A stretch of DNA of 64,000 nucleotides from Variovorax sp. Root318D1 (GCF_001424835.1 NZ_LMCQ01000008.1:112198-176197); one strand, 5' to 3'; shown: positions 34,939 to 45,820, numbered from the stretch's first letter. The notes: a model not told the origin generated them from the sequence alone. Program-made: numbers and translations.

Positions 34939-37131
34939 TCAGAAGGCATAGGCTTCGCGGCGGCGCGCCTCGCCGCGCTGCAGCCAGCCGATGACGGCGG
35001 CGCGCACGCGCTCGCGCAGCAGGTCCCAGCGGCTCGGGTTGCTGACGATCTGCGCCTTGTAGAACGAGGGGCACAGCACCGCGGCATGCGAGACCTCGCC
35101 GCAGACCCCGCAGCCGACGCAGCTGTCGAGCACGGTCGCAACCGGATCGGTGCGCAGCGGATCGGGGTTGGGCTTGATCGAAAGCGAGGGGCAGCCCGAG
35201 AGACGGATGCACGAGTGGTCGCCGGTGCAGGTGTCGGAATCGACGCCGAACTTTTCGCGCACCATGCGCTTGCCGTCTGCGATGGCCTTGCGCACCAGCG
35301 GCTTTTCGCGGCGCTGCTTGTTGAGCATGCATTCCGACTGCGCGATGAGGACCTTGGGACCCTTCTTCGTCGTGGTGAGCGCTTCTTTCAGCGCATCGCG
35401 CATGCCGGCCACGTCATAAGTGCGGCGCAGCGTCTTCACCCATTCGACGCCCACGCCGCGAACCGCGCGCTCGATCTCGTGGCCGGTGCTGCGCGTCTTG
35501 TTGACGGCATTCGACGAGAGAATGTCCTGCCCGCCTGTGGCCGAGGTGTAGTTGTTGTCGACGACGATGGTGAGGTTGTCGCTTTTATTGAAGACCGCGT
35601 TGGCCACGCCGCTGGTGAGGCCGTTGTGCCAGAAGCCGCCGTCGCCCATCATCGAGATAGCGCGCTTTCCGGCCGGCGCATTGAGCGCCGCCGCACCGGC
35701 CCCGCCAAGGCCGTAGCCCATGGTGGTGTTGCCGATATTGAAGGGCGGCAGGATGGAGAACAGGTGGCAGCCGATGTCGGCGCTCACGTGGTGCGCGCCG
35801 AGCTCGCGCTCGACCAGCTTCATCGCGCTGAAGATCGGCCGCTCCGGGCAACCGGTGCAAAAACCTGGAGGACGCGCATGCACCACTTCGCCGAGCGACG
35901 AGGACGGCAATGCCGGCTCGGGCGCGCCATCGACGCCGATGGCGGCCACTTCCTTGAGCGGGATCACCTTGCGCTCGGCCACCTTGACAGGCAGCGGCGC
36001 CAGGCGCTCGTAGCGCTCGCAGAAAGTGCGCGCGCCCTTCAGCAGTTCGGAGGCGGTGTACTCGCCGGCCACCGGCAGCATGTCCTTGCCGTGAAGTGCG
36101 GTGGGCGAGCCGGCCTGGCGCAAGATGGTCGCGAGGTTCTGCTCGACGAAGTTGGGCTGCCCTTCTTCCACGATCAGCACCGCGCGCTTGCCTTCGCAAA
36201 ACCGGATCACCTCGCTCTCGATGACAGGGTAGGCCACGTTCATCACATAGAGGGGCACCTGCGTGTTGCCGTACACGTCGGCCAGGCCGAGCCGCTCCAG
36301 CGCGCGCAGCAGCGTGTTGTAGCTACCGCCCTGAACGATGATGCCGATGTCGTCGGCGTCTTCCGAGAAGAACTCGTTGAGCTTGCGCTCCTCGATGAAG
36401 CGCACGGCGGCGGGCCAGCGGTCCTTCACCTTTTCCTGCTCGTGCACGAAGCTCGCGGGCGGCAGCACGATGCGGCCGACGTCGCGCTGCGGGTTCTCGA
36501 GCGCGTCTTTCAGCGTGAACTTCGCGCGCTTGTTGTCACCGGCGATGAAGTGGCCGTGCACGTGGCAGGCGCGGATGCGCAGCTGGAGCATCACGGGCGT
36601 GTTACTGGCCTCGGAAAGATCGAAGCCCGTCTTCACCGCATCGACGATGCTCGGCAGGTTGGGACGCGGATCGAGCAGCCAGATCTGCGACTTCATCGCG
36701 AACGCATGGCTGCGCTCCTGCATGATCGATGAGCCTTCACCGTAGTCTTCGCCCACGATGATCAGCGCGCCGCCGGTCACGCCACCCGAGGCGAGGTTGG
36801 CCAGTGCGTCGGACGCCACGTTGGTGCCCACGGTGGCCTTGAAGGTGACGGCGCCGCGCAGCGGGTAGTTGACCGACGCAGCCAGCGTGGCGGCCGCCGT
36901 AGCTTCGCTCGCGCTGTTCTCAAAGCGGATGCCCTGCTCCGCAAGAATGTCCTGCGCATCGGCCAGCACGTCCATCAGGTGCGAGATGGGCGCGCCCTGG
37001 TAGCCGGCCACATAGGAAACCCCCGATTCGAGGAGGGCCTTGGTGACCGCCAGAATGCCTTCACCGCGAAATACCTCGCCACCGGAAAGCCGTAGCTTCT
37101 TGACTTCTTCGACGAACGAACGCTCAGCCAT
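34939..37131 (-). CDS. iorA: Indolepyruvate ferredoxin oxidoreductase alpha-like IorA
   Basis: 730 residues. The N-terminal pyruvate-ferredoxin-type domain (GYQGAPISHLMDVLADAQ, about 45-62) is followed by a TPP domain (CTGCPERP, MGDGGFWHNG then VVDNN, about 430-530) and a C-terminal ferredoxin region with CTGDHSCIRLSGCPS and CVGCGVCGEVSHAAVLCPS for two [4Fe-4S] clusters. It decarboxylates aryl-2-oxoacids with CoA and ferredoxin. It is the first gene of the long minus-strand operon, divergent from the second MarR gene. Confidence 0.92.
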   Translation of the reverse strand: MAERSFVEEVKKLRLSGGEVFRGEGILAVTKALLESGVSYVAGYQGAPISHLMDVLADAQDILAEQGIRFENSASEATAAATLAASVNYPLRGAVTFKATVGTNVASDALANLASGGVTGGALIIVGEDYGEGSSIMQERSHAFAMKSQIWLLDPRPNLPSIVDAVKTGFDLSEASNTPVMLQLRIRACHVHGHFIAGDNKRAKFTLKDALENPQRDVGRIVLPPASFVHEQEKVKDRWPAAVRFIEERKLNEFFSEDADDIGIIVQGGSYNTLLRALERLGLADVYGNTQVPLYVMNVAYPVIESEVIRFCEGKRAVLIVEEGQPNFVEQNLATILRQAGSPTALHGKDMLPVAGEYTASELLKGARTFCERYERLAPLPVKVAERKVIPLKEVAAIGVDGAPEPALPSSSLGEVVHARPPGFCTGCPERPIFSAMKLVERELGAHHVSADIGCHLFSILPPFNIGNTTMGYGLGGAGAAALNAPAGKRAISMMGDGGFWHNGLTSGVANAVFNKSDNLTIVVDNNYTSATGGQDILSSNAVNKTRSTGHEIERAVRGVGVEWVKTLRRTYDVAGMRDALKEALTTTKKGPKVLIAQSECMLNKQRREKPLVRKAIADGKRMVREKFGVDSDTCTGDHSCIRLSGCPSLSIKPNPDPLRTDPVATVLDSCVGCGVCGEVSHAAVLCPSFYKAQIVSNPSRWDLLRERVRAAVIGWLQRGEARRREAYAF

Positions 37132-37188
37132 GTGGGTCCTTGTTCTCTCTCGTGGGACGATGCGAGCAAGCTGCTGCACCGTGGTTCC

Positions 37189-37218
37189 TATAATGTTGAC
37201 AAATGAATGTATCCACAA
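37189..37218. promoter_or_regulatory. Divergent iorA/marR promoter region
   Basis: AT-rich spacer between iorA (minus) and marR (plus). On the minus strand TTGTGG (37213-37218), 17 bp, CATTAT (37190-37195) is a plausible promoter for iorA. On the plus strand TATAAT (37189-37194) and TTGACA (37196-37201) are both present but not in a functional order with each other. The overlap of signals would let the MarR protein control both directions. No strong operator palindrome was found. Confidence 0.5.
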
Positions 37219-37290
37219 TCATGAATTACCCTAGACATGCAATCTGCGTGCCTGCCGTTGGCGTGAGGCGCATGGCCATGAGGTGCCTTC

Positions 37291-37767
37291 ATGGCTGAGC
37301 AGCCGCCCGAACCGCATCGCTTCGTCGATGACTACCTGCCGGCGCTGCTGGCGCAGGCCAGCCAGCTGATCTCCTCGGAGTTCCACGAGGTGGCGCGGCA
37401 GCAGGGTTTCTCGGTGTCGGAGTGGCGCGTGATGGCGTCGCTCGCGGGCAGCGAGCCGATCAGCATCGGGCAGCTCGCACAGCTGACCGTGACCAAGCAG
37501 CCGACGGTGACGCGCCTGCTCGACCGCATGGAAGCACGCGGACAGGTCGAGCGGCTGCCCCATGAAAGTGATCGCCGCATCACGCTGGTGCGCATCACGC
37601 GCAAGGGGCTGAAGGCGGTAGAGCACCTGATGGATCTCGCGCGCGACCATGAGCGGCGCGTGCTCGAACCCTTCGGCCTCCGTCGCGCCGAAGAGCTGAA
37701 GCAGACCCTGCGGCAGATGATCGACTTGCACGTGCATGTGCCGGTCGAGGGGCCGGAAGAAGACTAA
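37291..37767 (+). CDS. MarR-family regulator (second of two in the locus)
   Basis: 158 residues with a MarR winged helix: VTKQPTVTRLLDRMEARGQV as recognition region and HESDRRITLVRITRKG as wing. GAGG lies 7 bases before the ATG. It is divergent from iorA, so it is the prime candidate for control of the long catabolic operon, probably released by an aromatic acid. It ends by overlapping the 3' end of the convergent MDR gene by 4 bp. Two MarR genes also occur in characterised Variovorax auxin loci. Confidence 0.92.
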   Translation: MAEQPPEPHRFVDDYLPALLAQASQLISSEFHEVARQQGFSVSEWRVMASLAGSEPISIGQLAQLTVTKQPTVTRLLDRMEARGQVERLPHESDRRITLVRITRKGLKAVEHLMDLARDHERRVLEPFGLRRAEELKQTLRQMIDLHVHVPVEGPEED

Positions 37768-38642
37768 GGAATCAGCACCGCGCGGCCACGATGGCCGCGC
37801 TGCGCGATCCAGTCGAGCGCCATGGCGGCATCGGCAAAGGCGAAGCTGTGCACGTCGAGATGCAGGCGGCCGTCGGCCAGCCGCTCGAGCAAACCGGGTA
37901 CCGCCGCGCGGCCTTCGGCTTCGCGTCTGAACATGTTGAGCGGCAGCAGCGCGACGTCGCACTGCAGAAAATGGGCGATGTCGAGCTGCAGCGTAGGGCC
38001 CGCCGTGTAGCCGATGAGCACAGCGCGGCCACCGGGCCGCACGGCAGGCAGCACCGACGAAAGAACGCTGCCGCCGACCGTGTCGATCAGCAGGTCCGCA
38101 CTTGCGTTTGCCGGAGCCTCGGCCTGTGGATCGACTGCCGCCACGGTGCAGCCAAATTCGCGCGCCAGCTGCACAGCGAGAGAACCCACCGCACCGCTCG
38201 CGCCCGTCACCAGCACCCGCTCGCCGGCTTGCAGCTTGGCGACTTGATGCAGTGCCACCCACGCCGACGTGGTGGGCGAGAAAAATGCGGCACCGAGCGT
38301 CATCGGCAATGCGTCGGGCAAGGGGCCGAGCGCTTCATCGGGTGCATCGATCTGCTCGCACCAGGTGCCGTCGAACAGCGTGCCCAGGCCACTGCCACGC
38401 AGCCACACGCGCTGCCCGGCTGTATACCGGCCGCTCGCGACGACGATGCCCGCGGCCTCCACGCCCGGCGTGTAGGGCAGCGGCGGATGGCGCAGGAAGC
38501 TGCCACGCCACACGGTGCGGTCGATGTGACCAACAGTGGCGGCCTGCATGCGAACGATGGTGCGGCCGGGCCGTTGCACCGGATCGGGCATTTCTTCGAG
38601 CACCGGTGCGGCATCGAAACCGTGGATGCGTATGGCTTTCAT
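37764..38642 (-). CDS. MDR-family oxidoreductase (zinc-free, quinone-oxidoreductase-like)
   Basis: 292 residues, medium-chain dehydrogenase/reductase. The N-terminal GroES-like domain (PYTPGVEAAGIVVASGRY) is followed by a Rossmann domain with VLVTGASGAVGSLAVQLARE near residues 143-162. Structural zinc cysteines are absent, as in quinone oxidoreductases. It is somewhat shorter than the usual 320-340. It is the last gene of the four-gene operon and overlaps the preceding gene by ATGA; it converges with marR. Confidence 0.87.
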   Translation of the reverse strand: MKAIRIHGFDAAPVLEEMPDPVQRPGRTIVRMQAATVGHIDRTVWRGSFLRHPPLPYTPGVEAAGIVVASGRYTAGQRVWLRGSGLGTLFDGTWCEQIDAPDEALGPLPDALPMTLGAAFFSPTTSAWVALHQVAKLQAGERVLVTGASGAVGSLAVQLAREFGCTVAAVDPQAEAPANASADLLIDTVGGSVLSSVLPAVRPGGRAVLIGYTAGPTLQLDIAHFLQCDVALLPLNMFRREAEGRAAVPGLLERLADGRLHLDVHSFAFADAAMALDWIAQRGHRGRAVLIP

Positions 38643-39439
38643 GGCAAGGTTGAAAGGAAGCTGAGCACGGTCTGTGCAAAGGCGTCGGGCATCTGGTCGG
38701 GCAAGGGCACCATGCCGCCTTCGATGTCGACGATGCGCCCCTGCGGCAGATGGTGCTGCAGCTCTATGGCATGCGGCGCGGCAAACGGATCGCCGGTGGC
38801 GCGGATGATGAGCGCGGGCTGGGTCACGCGGCCAATGCGCTCTTCCATGCGATAGGACGCAACGGCGCGATGGCCCTCCTCCACGCGATGGCCGACCTTC
38901 AGCGCGTCGAGCACGAAGGCCTCGAGGAGATCGGGGCGGCCCGGCGGATAGAAGCCCTGGCGCTTTTGCCAGAGTGCGGCCAGATGGCTTCCATCGGCGC
39001 TTGGCGCCACCTCGTCGATGGGCGGCCTCTGGGCCCTGGCGATGCGAAAGGCTTCGCCGGTGTACGGCGTGGACGACAGCACGAGGCCGCGCACGCGATC
39101 AGGAAAGGCCGCGGCCAGCTCGATCGCCACGACGCCGCCGGTGTGATGGCCCACCACGTCGGCCTGCCGGATGTTCAGCGCATCGAGCAGCTCGCACGCC
39201 ACGCGCGCCCATTGCGCAATGCTTGCCGGCACGCCGCCGTCCGACGAGTCGCCGAAGCCCGCGGTGTCCATGGCAATGGCGCGATACCGCGTGCCGATCA
39301 GTGGGAGCACGACGCGGTATTCGGCCCAGCTGCGCGGCGATTGATGCAGCAGCAACACGGCCGGCGCATCTGCACCGCCGCACGCCGCGTAATGCACCTG
39401 CCCCACCGACAGGTCGGCAAAGGCGCGGCGGATGGTCAT
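38639..39439 (-). CDS. Alpha/beta-fold protein with non-canonical catalytic positions
   Basis: 266 residues with an alpha/beta hydrolase fold (VLLLHQSPRSWAEYR around 28-42, MDTAGFGDSS around 57-66). The nucleophile elbow reads GHHTGG (97-102), so the usual Ser/Asp/Cys position is His99. The place of the catalytic His is Met243 in EGGMVPLPDQ. D217 in TGDPFA could be the acid. It may be a non-hydrolytic or differently acting member. Its start overlaps the preceding dehydrogenase stop. Confidence 0.85.
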   Translation of the reverse strand: MTIRRAFADLSVGQVHYAACGGADAPAVLLLHQSPRSWAEYRVVLPLIGTRYRAIAMDTAGFGDSSDGGVPASIAQWARVACELLDALNIRQADVVGHHTGGVVAIELAAAFPDRVRGLVLSSTPYTGEAFRIARAQRPPIDEVAPSADGSHLAALWQKRQGFYPPGRPDLLEAFVLDALKVGHRVEEGHRAVASYRMEERIGRVTQPALIIRATGDPFAAPHAIELQHHLPQGRIVDIEGGMVPLPDQMPDAFAQTVLSFLSTLP

Positions 39440-40440
39440 GACAGCGTCTCGTCGGCAGCTGCGCGCCACAGGCCCGCATGCTTCAGTTCGCCGAGCGTGC
39501 GCGAGAGCACGTCGCGCCGGTAGGCGGCAATGTCGCGGCCCTTGTAGTCGTAGAAGCCGCTGCCGCTCTTGAGGCCGAGCCGCCCTTCCTCGACCATGCG
39601 ATCGACGATGCCCGGTGCGGTGTAGCGGCCCTTGTCGATCGAGGCCGACATCTCGCGGCTCGCGTGATGCAGGATGTCGCAGCCGCCGAAGTCGATGAAC
39701 TCGACCACGCCAAGCGCTGCGAAGCGCAGGCCCAGGCCGTAGCGGGTGGCCTTGTCGATTTCCTCGGCGGTGGCGGCCCCCTCCTCGATCATTCGCGCAG
39801 CCTCGTTCATCACCAGCGCCTGCAGCCGCGGCACGATGTAGCCCGGCGATGCACCGCAGACCACGGGCAGCTTGCCGATCTCTTCCATCAGCGCCTTGGT
39901 GCGTGCGAGCACGGCGGCATCGGTGCCCGGGTGGCAGCTGAGCTCCACGACCGGAATCACGTAGGCCGGGTTGAGCCAGTGCATGTTGAGAAAGCGCCCG
40001 GGCAACCGCACTAGCGCCGCGAGCTGCGTCACGAGGATGCTGCTGGTGGTCGAGGTCAGGATTGCGTCGTCGCGGCAATGGCGATTGAGATGCTCGAAGG
40101 CCTCGCGTTTGGCGTCCAAGGTCTCGGGCACGCCTTCGAACACCAGTTCGGCGGCGGCCAGCGCCTGCGGGGCCGATGCGGCATTGACGAAGCTCACGCG
40201 TTCGGCGATGCGCTGAACCTGCGCCGCATCGATCACGCCGAGCTGCGCCAGGCTCGCGAGGCTGGCTTCGATCTCGGACCTGGCTTCGCCCTGCAGGCGT
40301 TGCCAGGCTTCATCGCTGCGCTGGCGCAGGTCGACAAGCGAGATGCGGTGTCCGGCATAGGCGAATGCGATTGCGATGCCGCGCCCCATGCGGCCGGCAC
40401 CGACGGCGGCGAATCGCGGCAGCAATGGCTCATTCGCCAT
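39436..40440 (-). CDS. 3-hydroxyacyl-CoA dehydrogenase, single-domain type
   Basis: 334 residues, stand-alone 3-hydroxyacyl-CoA dehydrogenase with N-terminal Rossmann motif GAGRMGRGIAIAFAYAGH (15-32), the catalytic region HWLNPAYVIPVVE with His and Glu 12 apart, and a C-terminal helical domain ending with SGSGFYDYKGRD. Related enzymes include 3-hydroxybutyryl-CoA and carnitine dehydrogenases, so the substrate need not be a CoA ester. It overlaps the octopine-dehydrogenase family gene by 11 bp. Confidence 0.9.
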   Translation of the reverse strand: MANEPLLPRFAAVGAGRMGRGIAIAFAYAGHRISLVDLRQRSDEAWQRLQGEARSEIEASLASLAQLGVIDAAQVQRIAERVSFVNAASAPQALAAAELVFEGVPETLDAKREAFEHLNRHCRDDAILTSTTSSILVTQLAALVRLPGRFLNMHWLNPAYVIPVVELSCHPGTDAAVLARTKALMEEIGKLPVVCGASPGYIVPRLQALVMNEAARMIEEGAATAEEIDKATRYGLGLRFAALGVVEFIDFGGCDILHHASREMSASIDKGRYTAPGIVDRMVEEGRLGLKSGSGFYDYKGRDIAAYRRDVLSRTLGELKHAGLWRAAADETLS

Positions 40441-41503
40441 CGTGCAGCCTTTGCTTGAGCTGCGCCGCGCTCAGTTCAGCGAGGCCCAGGCTTTCGAAGG
40501 TGCGCGGGCCGTAGCGGAGCTCGCGGCCGAGGAAGCCGCCGACGATGGCCAGCAGGCCGTGCGCAATGGGCGCATCCACGCCCGCATGGCGCGCGGCCGA
40601 GGCGAGGAACGCGAGCCCGAGCTCGGTGTCTTCGGTGATGTAGCGGTGCGTGTGCAGGTCGATGTTCTCGCGCCAGTCGCCCGACTTGACGAGCTGCTTG
40701 TGCGCATCGCCGTACATCCACTGGTCGTTGTTGTAGTGGTCAGCCAGCGGATAGTGCGGCGCGCCCTGCCCGAAGGCCTCGCGCACCGCGATGCGCTCGC
40801 GGTCGAGCCGGTCGGTCACGTCGCGCACGGCGCGCTGCGTGCCTTCGTTGTGGATGTCCCAGCGCTCGAAGTGCTGCAGCGGGGCGGCGTTCATCACCAT
40901 CAGCGGCGGGTGGATGACAGGGCCGGCGTTCATGAGCGCGCCCGAGAGCGCATCGCCACAGGCATGCACCGCCGGGTAGGCCCTGCGAATCACCTCGATC
41001 GCTTCCGCCTCCTTTCGCGCCGGGTAGACGCCGGTGGGCAGGCGGATGGCGCGGATCGTGACGTTCACTTCGCGCTCGCCGTGCTTACGCGCCAGGTACG
41101 GCAAGGTGCCGGTCTCGGCCCAGGCCACGTCGGCGCGGTTGCCGGCCTGCCGCACCGTTCTTGCCATCACGTAGCTGCCGAAGGTGCCCGGCGGCAGGAA
41201 GACAACCTGGCCGTCGACCAGGTGCGGTGCCATGGCAAGCGCGATGTCGTGCTGGGCGATGGCAGGCGTGGGAACGACGATGAGTTCTGCACCCTTCAGC
41301 GCCGCGGCAATGTCGGCCGTGGCCAGCGCAAGCGGCACCTCGCGCGCGCCATCGGCATCCTTCAGCGTGATGGCGCCGGCTTGCACGACCGGCTCGAGAG
41401 CGGCTGCGTCGCGGCGCCAGAGGCGCACCTCGTGGCCGGCTTCGGACAGGTCCGCGGCGGCCGCATAGGCGCCGTGGCCACCCCCAAGAATCGCGATTTT
41501 CAT
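40430..41503 (-). CDS. Octopine/nopaline dehydrogenase family protein
   Basis: 357 residues with an N-terminal Rossmann motif GGGHGAYAAAADLSEAGHE (8-26) and a C-terminal opine-dehydrogenase domain (GPVIHPPLMVMNA around 195-207, the family His region, followed by ITEDTELGLAFLAS). Enzymes of this family reductively condense or oxidatively split amino-acid/keto-acid conjugates (opines). It is the first gene of a four-gene operon behind a good promoter. The real substrate is unknown. Confidence 0.86.
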   Translation of the reverse strand: MKIAILGGGHGAYAAAADLSEAGHEVRLWRRDAAALEPVVQAGAITLKDADGAREVPLALATADIAAALKGAELIVVPTPAIAQHDIALAMAPHLVDGQVVFLPPGTFGSYVMARTVRQAGNRADVAWAETGTLPYLARKHGEREVNVTIRAIRLPTGVYPARKEAEAIEVIRRAYPAVHACGDALSGALMNAGPVIHPPLMVMNAAPLQHFERWDIHNEGTQRAVRDVTDRLDRERIAVREAFGQGAPHYPLADHYNNDQWMYGDAHKQLVKSGDWRENIDLHTHRYITEDTELGLAFLASAARHAGVDAPIAHGLLAIVGGFLGRELRYGPRTFESLGLAELSAAQLKQRLHDGE

Positions 41504-41574
41504 GTTCGAAATTTGAAAAGCAGATGTCGATGAACCGGCGGCCGCGGTGCGGACCGGGGAAGCAATGCGCTATT

Positions 41575-41603
41575 ACATTACTTTTCATCGATTCATGTGT
41601 CAA
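41575..41603 (-). promoter_or_regulatory. sigma70-like promoter of the octopine-dehydrogenase operon
   Basis: Minus strand: -35 TTGACA (41598-41603), 17-bp spacer, -10 TAATGT (41575-41580). About 70 bp upstream of the first gene, in an AT-rich stretch. Confidence 0.75.
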
Positions 41604-41645
41604 TCAAAATCCGCTGCAGGGAGCCTCTCGGAAACCCGCAATGAA

Positions 41646-41677
41646 AAAGCCCGCGCTTCTTGCGAAGCGCGGGCTTT
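41646..41677 (-). terminator. Intrinsic terminator of DEAD-box helicase gene
   Basis: Perfect 14-bp stem AAAGCCCGCGCTTC/GAAGCGCGGGCTTT, 4-base loop, with a T run on the minus strand; 40 bp after the helicase stop. Confidence 0.92.
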
Positions 41678-41717
41678 ATGTTGGGGCGAGGCAGCCAATC
41701 GACTGCTTCGAAATGGA

Positions 41718-43652
<1,935 letters not shown>

Positions 43653-43873
43653 GTAGATATCAATCTCAAACGCGAGCGCTGCCGAAGGCGGCGCCCCGTT
43701 GGTGGTTAAAAACATCAACCATCCAACGACATTCAGCTTCTGGCTTACGCCGGAGGCTGCGGCCCTTTTTGATCAGCGAATGCGATCGGGCGCGGTGTGC
43801 AAGATAGGGAGATGCAAGAGACGCTGACCAGAAAAACCAAAAATACCGGCAACCCGGATCAGCGAAGCCTTCG

Positions 43874-43903
43874 ATTATGGCACGGGTCGGGGTTTTTACC
43901 TAA
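43874..43903 (-). promoter_or_regulatory. Weak promoter candidate for helicase gene
   Basis: Minus strand TTAGGT (43898-43903), 18 bp, CATAAT (43874-43879), overlapping the orn stop. It would give a leader of about 215 nt (43653-43866), in which I see no confident riboswitch or hairpin. Confidence 0.35.
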
Positions 43904-44496
43904 TCCGTGAGTTTTAGAAAGGTTTCCCGGTAGTGCGCGAGTTCCTCGATGGATTCGTGCACGTCGGCCAGAGCCGTGTGCGCCTGCTGCTTCTTGAAGG
44001 CGTTGTAGGCCGCGGGCTTCCAGCGCTTGGCCAGCTCCTTCAGGGTGCTGACATCGAGGTTGCGGTAGTGGAAGTACGCCTCGAGCTTGGGCATGAACTT
44101 GACCAGGAAGCGCCGGTCCTGGCCGATGGTGTTGCCGCACATGGGCGAGCCGCTACGCGGGATGTACTTGGCGATGAATTCCAGCAGCTGCTGCTCGGCC
44201 GCGGCTTCGTCGAGCGTGGAGGCCTTCACCTTGTCGATGAGGCCGCTGCGGCCGTGCGTGCCCTTGTTCCAGGCGTCCATGGCGTCGAGCACCTCGTCGC
44301 TCTGGTGGATGACCAGCACGGGGCCGTCGATGCGGGGCGTGAGGTCGGGGCCGGTGACGACCACGGCAATCTCGAGCAAGCGCTCTTTTTCGGGGTCGAG
44401 GCCGCTCATTTCGCAGTCGAGCCAGACCAGGTTCTGGTCGCTTTTCTTCAGGACCGGCGTGGTCGTGACGATCGTGGGGTCAAGGGATTCGGGCAT
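43900..44496 (-). CDS. orn: Oligoribonuclease
   Basis: 198 residues from ATG 44496; an earlier ATG at 44556 overlaps the start of the divergent protease gene and would give 218, longer than the usual 180 or so. DEDD exonuclease motifs: [12 protein letters not shown] (Exo I), [10 protein letters not shown] (Exo II) and the [10 protein letters not shown] region (Exo III, H...D). It degrades 2-5 nt RNAs, including pGpG, to mononucleotides. Confidence 0.92.
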   Translation of the reverse strand: MPESLDPTIVTTTPVLKKSDQNLVWLDCEMSGLDPEKERLLEIAVVVTGPDLTPRIDGPVLVIHQSDEVLDAMDAWNKGTHGRSGLIDKVKASTLDEAAAEQQLLEFIAKYIPRSGSPMCGNTIGQDRRFLVKFMPKLEAYFHYRNLDVSTLKELAKRWKPAAYNAFKKQQAHTALADVHESIEELAHYRETFLKLTD

Positions 44497-44554
44497 CGCT
44501 GGATTGTCGTCGAAGGTCTGCACCGGCCGGACCCGAGGGCTAAACTCGGCGCTC

Positions 44555-45820
44555 ATGTCCTATTCGCTCATCTTCACCACTGCCTTCGCCTCTGCACTGG
44601 TCGCGGGCCTGCTCGTGAAGTTCTGGCTCGCTTCGCGGCAGATACGCCACGTGGCGCGGCACCGGAGCGCCGTACCGGCCGCTTTCGAACACACCATCAG
44701 CCTGGCCGCGCACCAGAAGGCCGCCGACTACACCATTGCCAAGGCGCGCTTCGGCCTGGTCGAGATGGCATGGAGCACCGCTTTGCTGCTGGGCTGGACG
44801 CTGCTGGGCGGGCTCGACGTGCTGAATCGGCTGCTGCTGGCCTGGCTGGGCGGCGGCATGGTGCAGCAGTTGACCCTGCTGGCGGTGTTCGCAGCCATCG
44901 GTGGCCTGCTCGAGCTGCCCTTCACGCTCTGGCAAACCTTCAAGCTCGAAGAACGTTTCGGCTTCAACAAGATGACCTTTCGCCTCTGGCTCGGCGACAC
45001 CGTCAAGTCGACGCTGCTCGGCGCGGCGATCGGGCTGCCCATTGCCGCGCTGATCCTCTGGCTCATGGGCGCCGCGGGCAGCACGTGGTGGCTCTGGGCC
45101 TGGGCCGTGTGGATGGGGTTCAACCTGCTGGGGATGCTGATCTATCCCACCTTCATTGCGCCGCTGTTCAACAAGTTCAAGCCGCTCGACGACCCCGACC
45201 TCAAGGATCGCGTGACGGCCTTGATGAAGCGCTGCGGCTTTGCCGCCAAGGGCTTGTTCGTGATGGACGGCAGCACCCGCAGCGCCCACGCCAACGCGTA
45301 CTTCACGGGCTTTGGTGCGAGCAAGCGCGTGGTGTTCTACGACACGCTGCTGCGCCAGCTCAACGCAAGCGAAGTGGAAGCCGTGCTCGCGCATGAACTC
45401 GGCCACTTCAAGCACCGCCACATCGTGAAGCGGCTGGTGGCCATGTTTGCGCTGAGCCTTGCGGGCTTCGCGCTTCTGGGCTGGGTGTCGACGCAGGCCT
45501 GGTTCTACACTGGCCTGGGGGTGCAGCCCAATATGGCCGCAACGGCGCCAAACAATGCGCTTGCGCTGCTGCTTTTCATGCTCGCGGTTCCGGTGTTCGG
45601 ATTCTTCGTCGCGCCCCTGCCCGCCCGACTGTCGCGCAAACACGAATTCGAAGCCGATGCCTATGCCATTGCGCAGACCAGCGGCGCCGACTTGTCGGCT
45701 GCGCTGCTCAAGCTCTACCAGGACAACGCATCGACGCTCACGCCCGACCCGGTGTTCGTCAAGTTCTACTATTCCCACCCTCCGGCCTCCGAGCGCCTCG
45801 CGCGCATGGCGGCGGCCTGA
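44555..45820 (+). CDS. M48-family membrane metalloprotease, Ste24/CAAX prenyl protease-like
   Basis: 421 residues with several membrane helices (about 5-25, 70-125, 150-195, 295-315, 330-365). The zinc motif HELGH is at 280-284 and the distal Glu ligand lies in [10 protein letters not shown]. The long N-terminal membrane part and this length match Ste24-type rather than HtpX (about 290). Bacterial members probably cleave misfolded membrane proteins. It is the first gene of a plus-strand group. Confidence 0.9.
   Translation: MSYSLIFTTAFASALVAGLLVKFWLASRQIRHVARHRSAVPAAFEHTISLAAHQKAADYTIAKARFGLVEMAWSTALLLGWTLLGGLDVLNRLLLAWLGGGMVQQLTLLAVFAAIGGLLELPFTLWQTFKLEERFGFNKMTFRLWLGDTVKSTLLGAAIGLPIAALILWLMGAAGSTWWLWAWAVWMGFNLLGMLIYPTFIAPLFNKFKPLDDPDLKDRVTALMKRCGFAAKGLFVMDGSTRSAHANAYFTGFGASKRVVFYDTLLRQLNASEVEAVLAHELGHFKHRHIVKRLVAMFALSLAGFALLGWVSTQAWFYTGLGVQPNMAATAPNNALALLLFMLAVPVFGFFVAPLPARLSRKHEFEADAYAIAQTSGADLSAALLKLYQDNASTLTPDPVFVKFYYSHPPASERLARMAAA

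Noticed and set aside
37189-37201. Plus-strand TATAAT and TTGACA as one promoter
   Set aside because: They are in the wrong order and 1 bp apart, so they cannot form one -35/-10 pair.
44497-44556. Orn start at 44556
   Set aside because: It overlaps the divergent protease start codon and adds 20 residues not typical of oligoribonucleases; 44496 is preferred.
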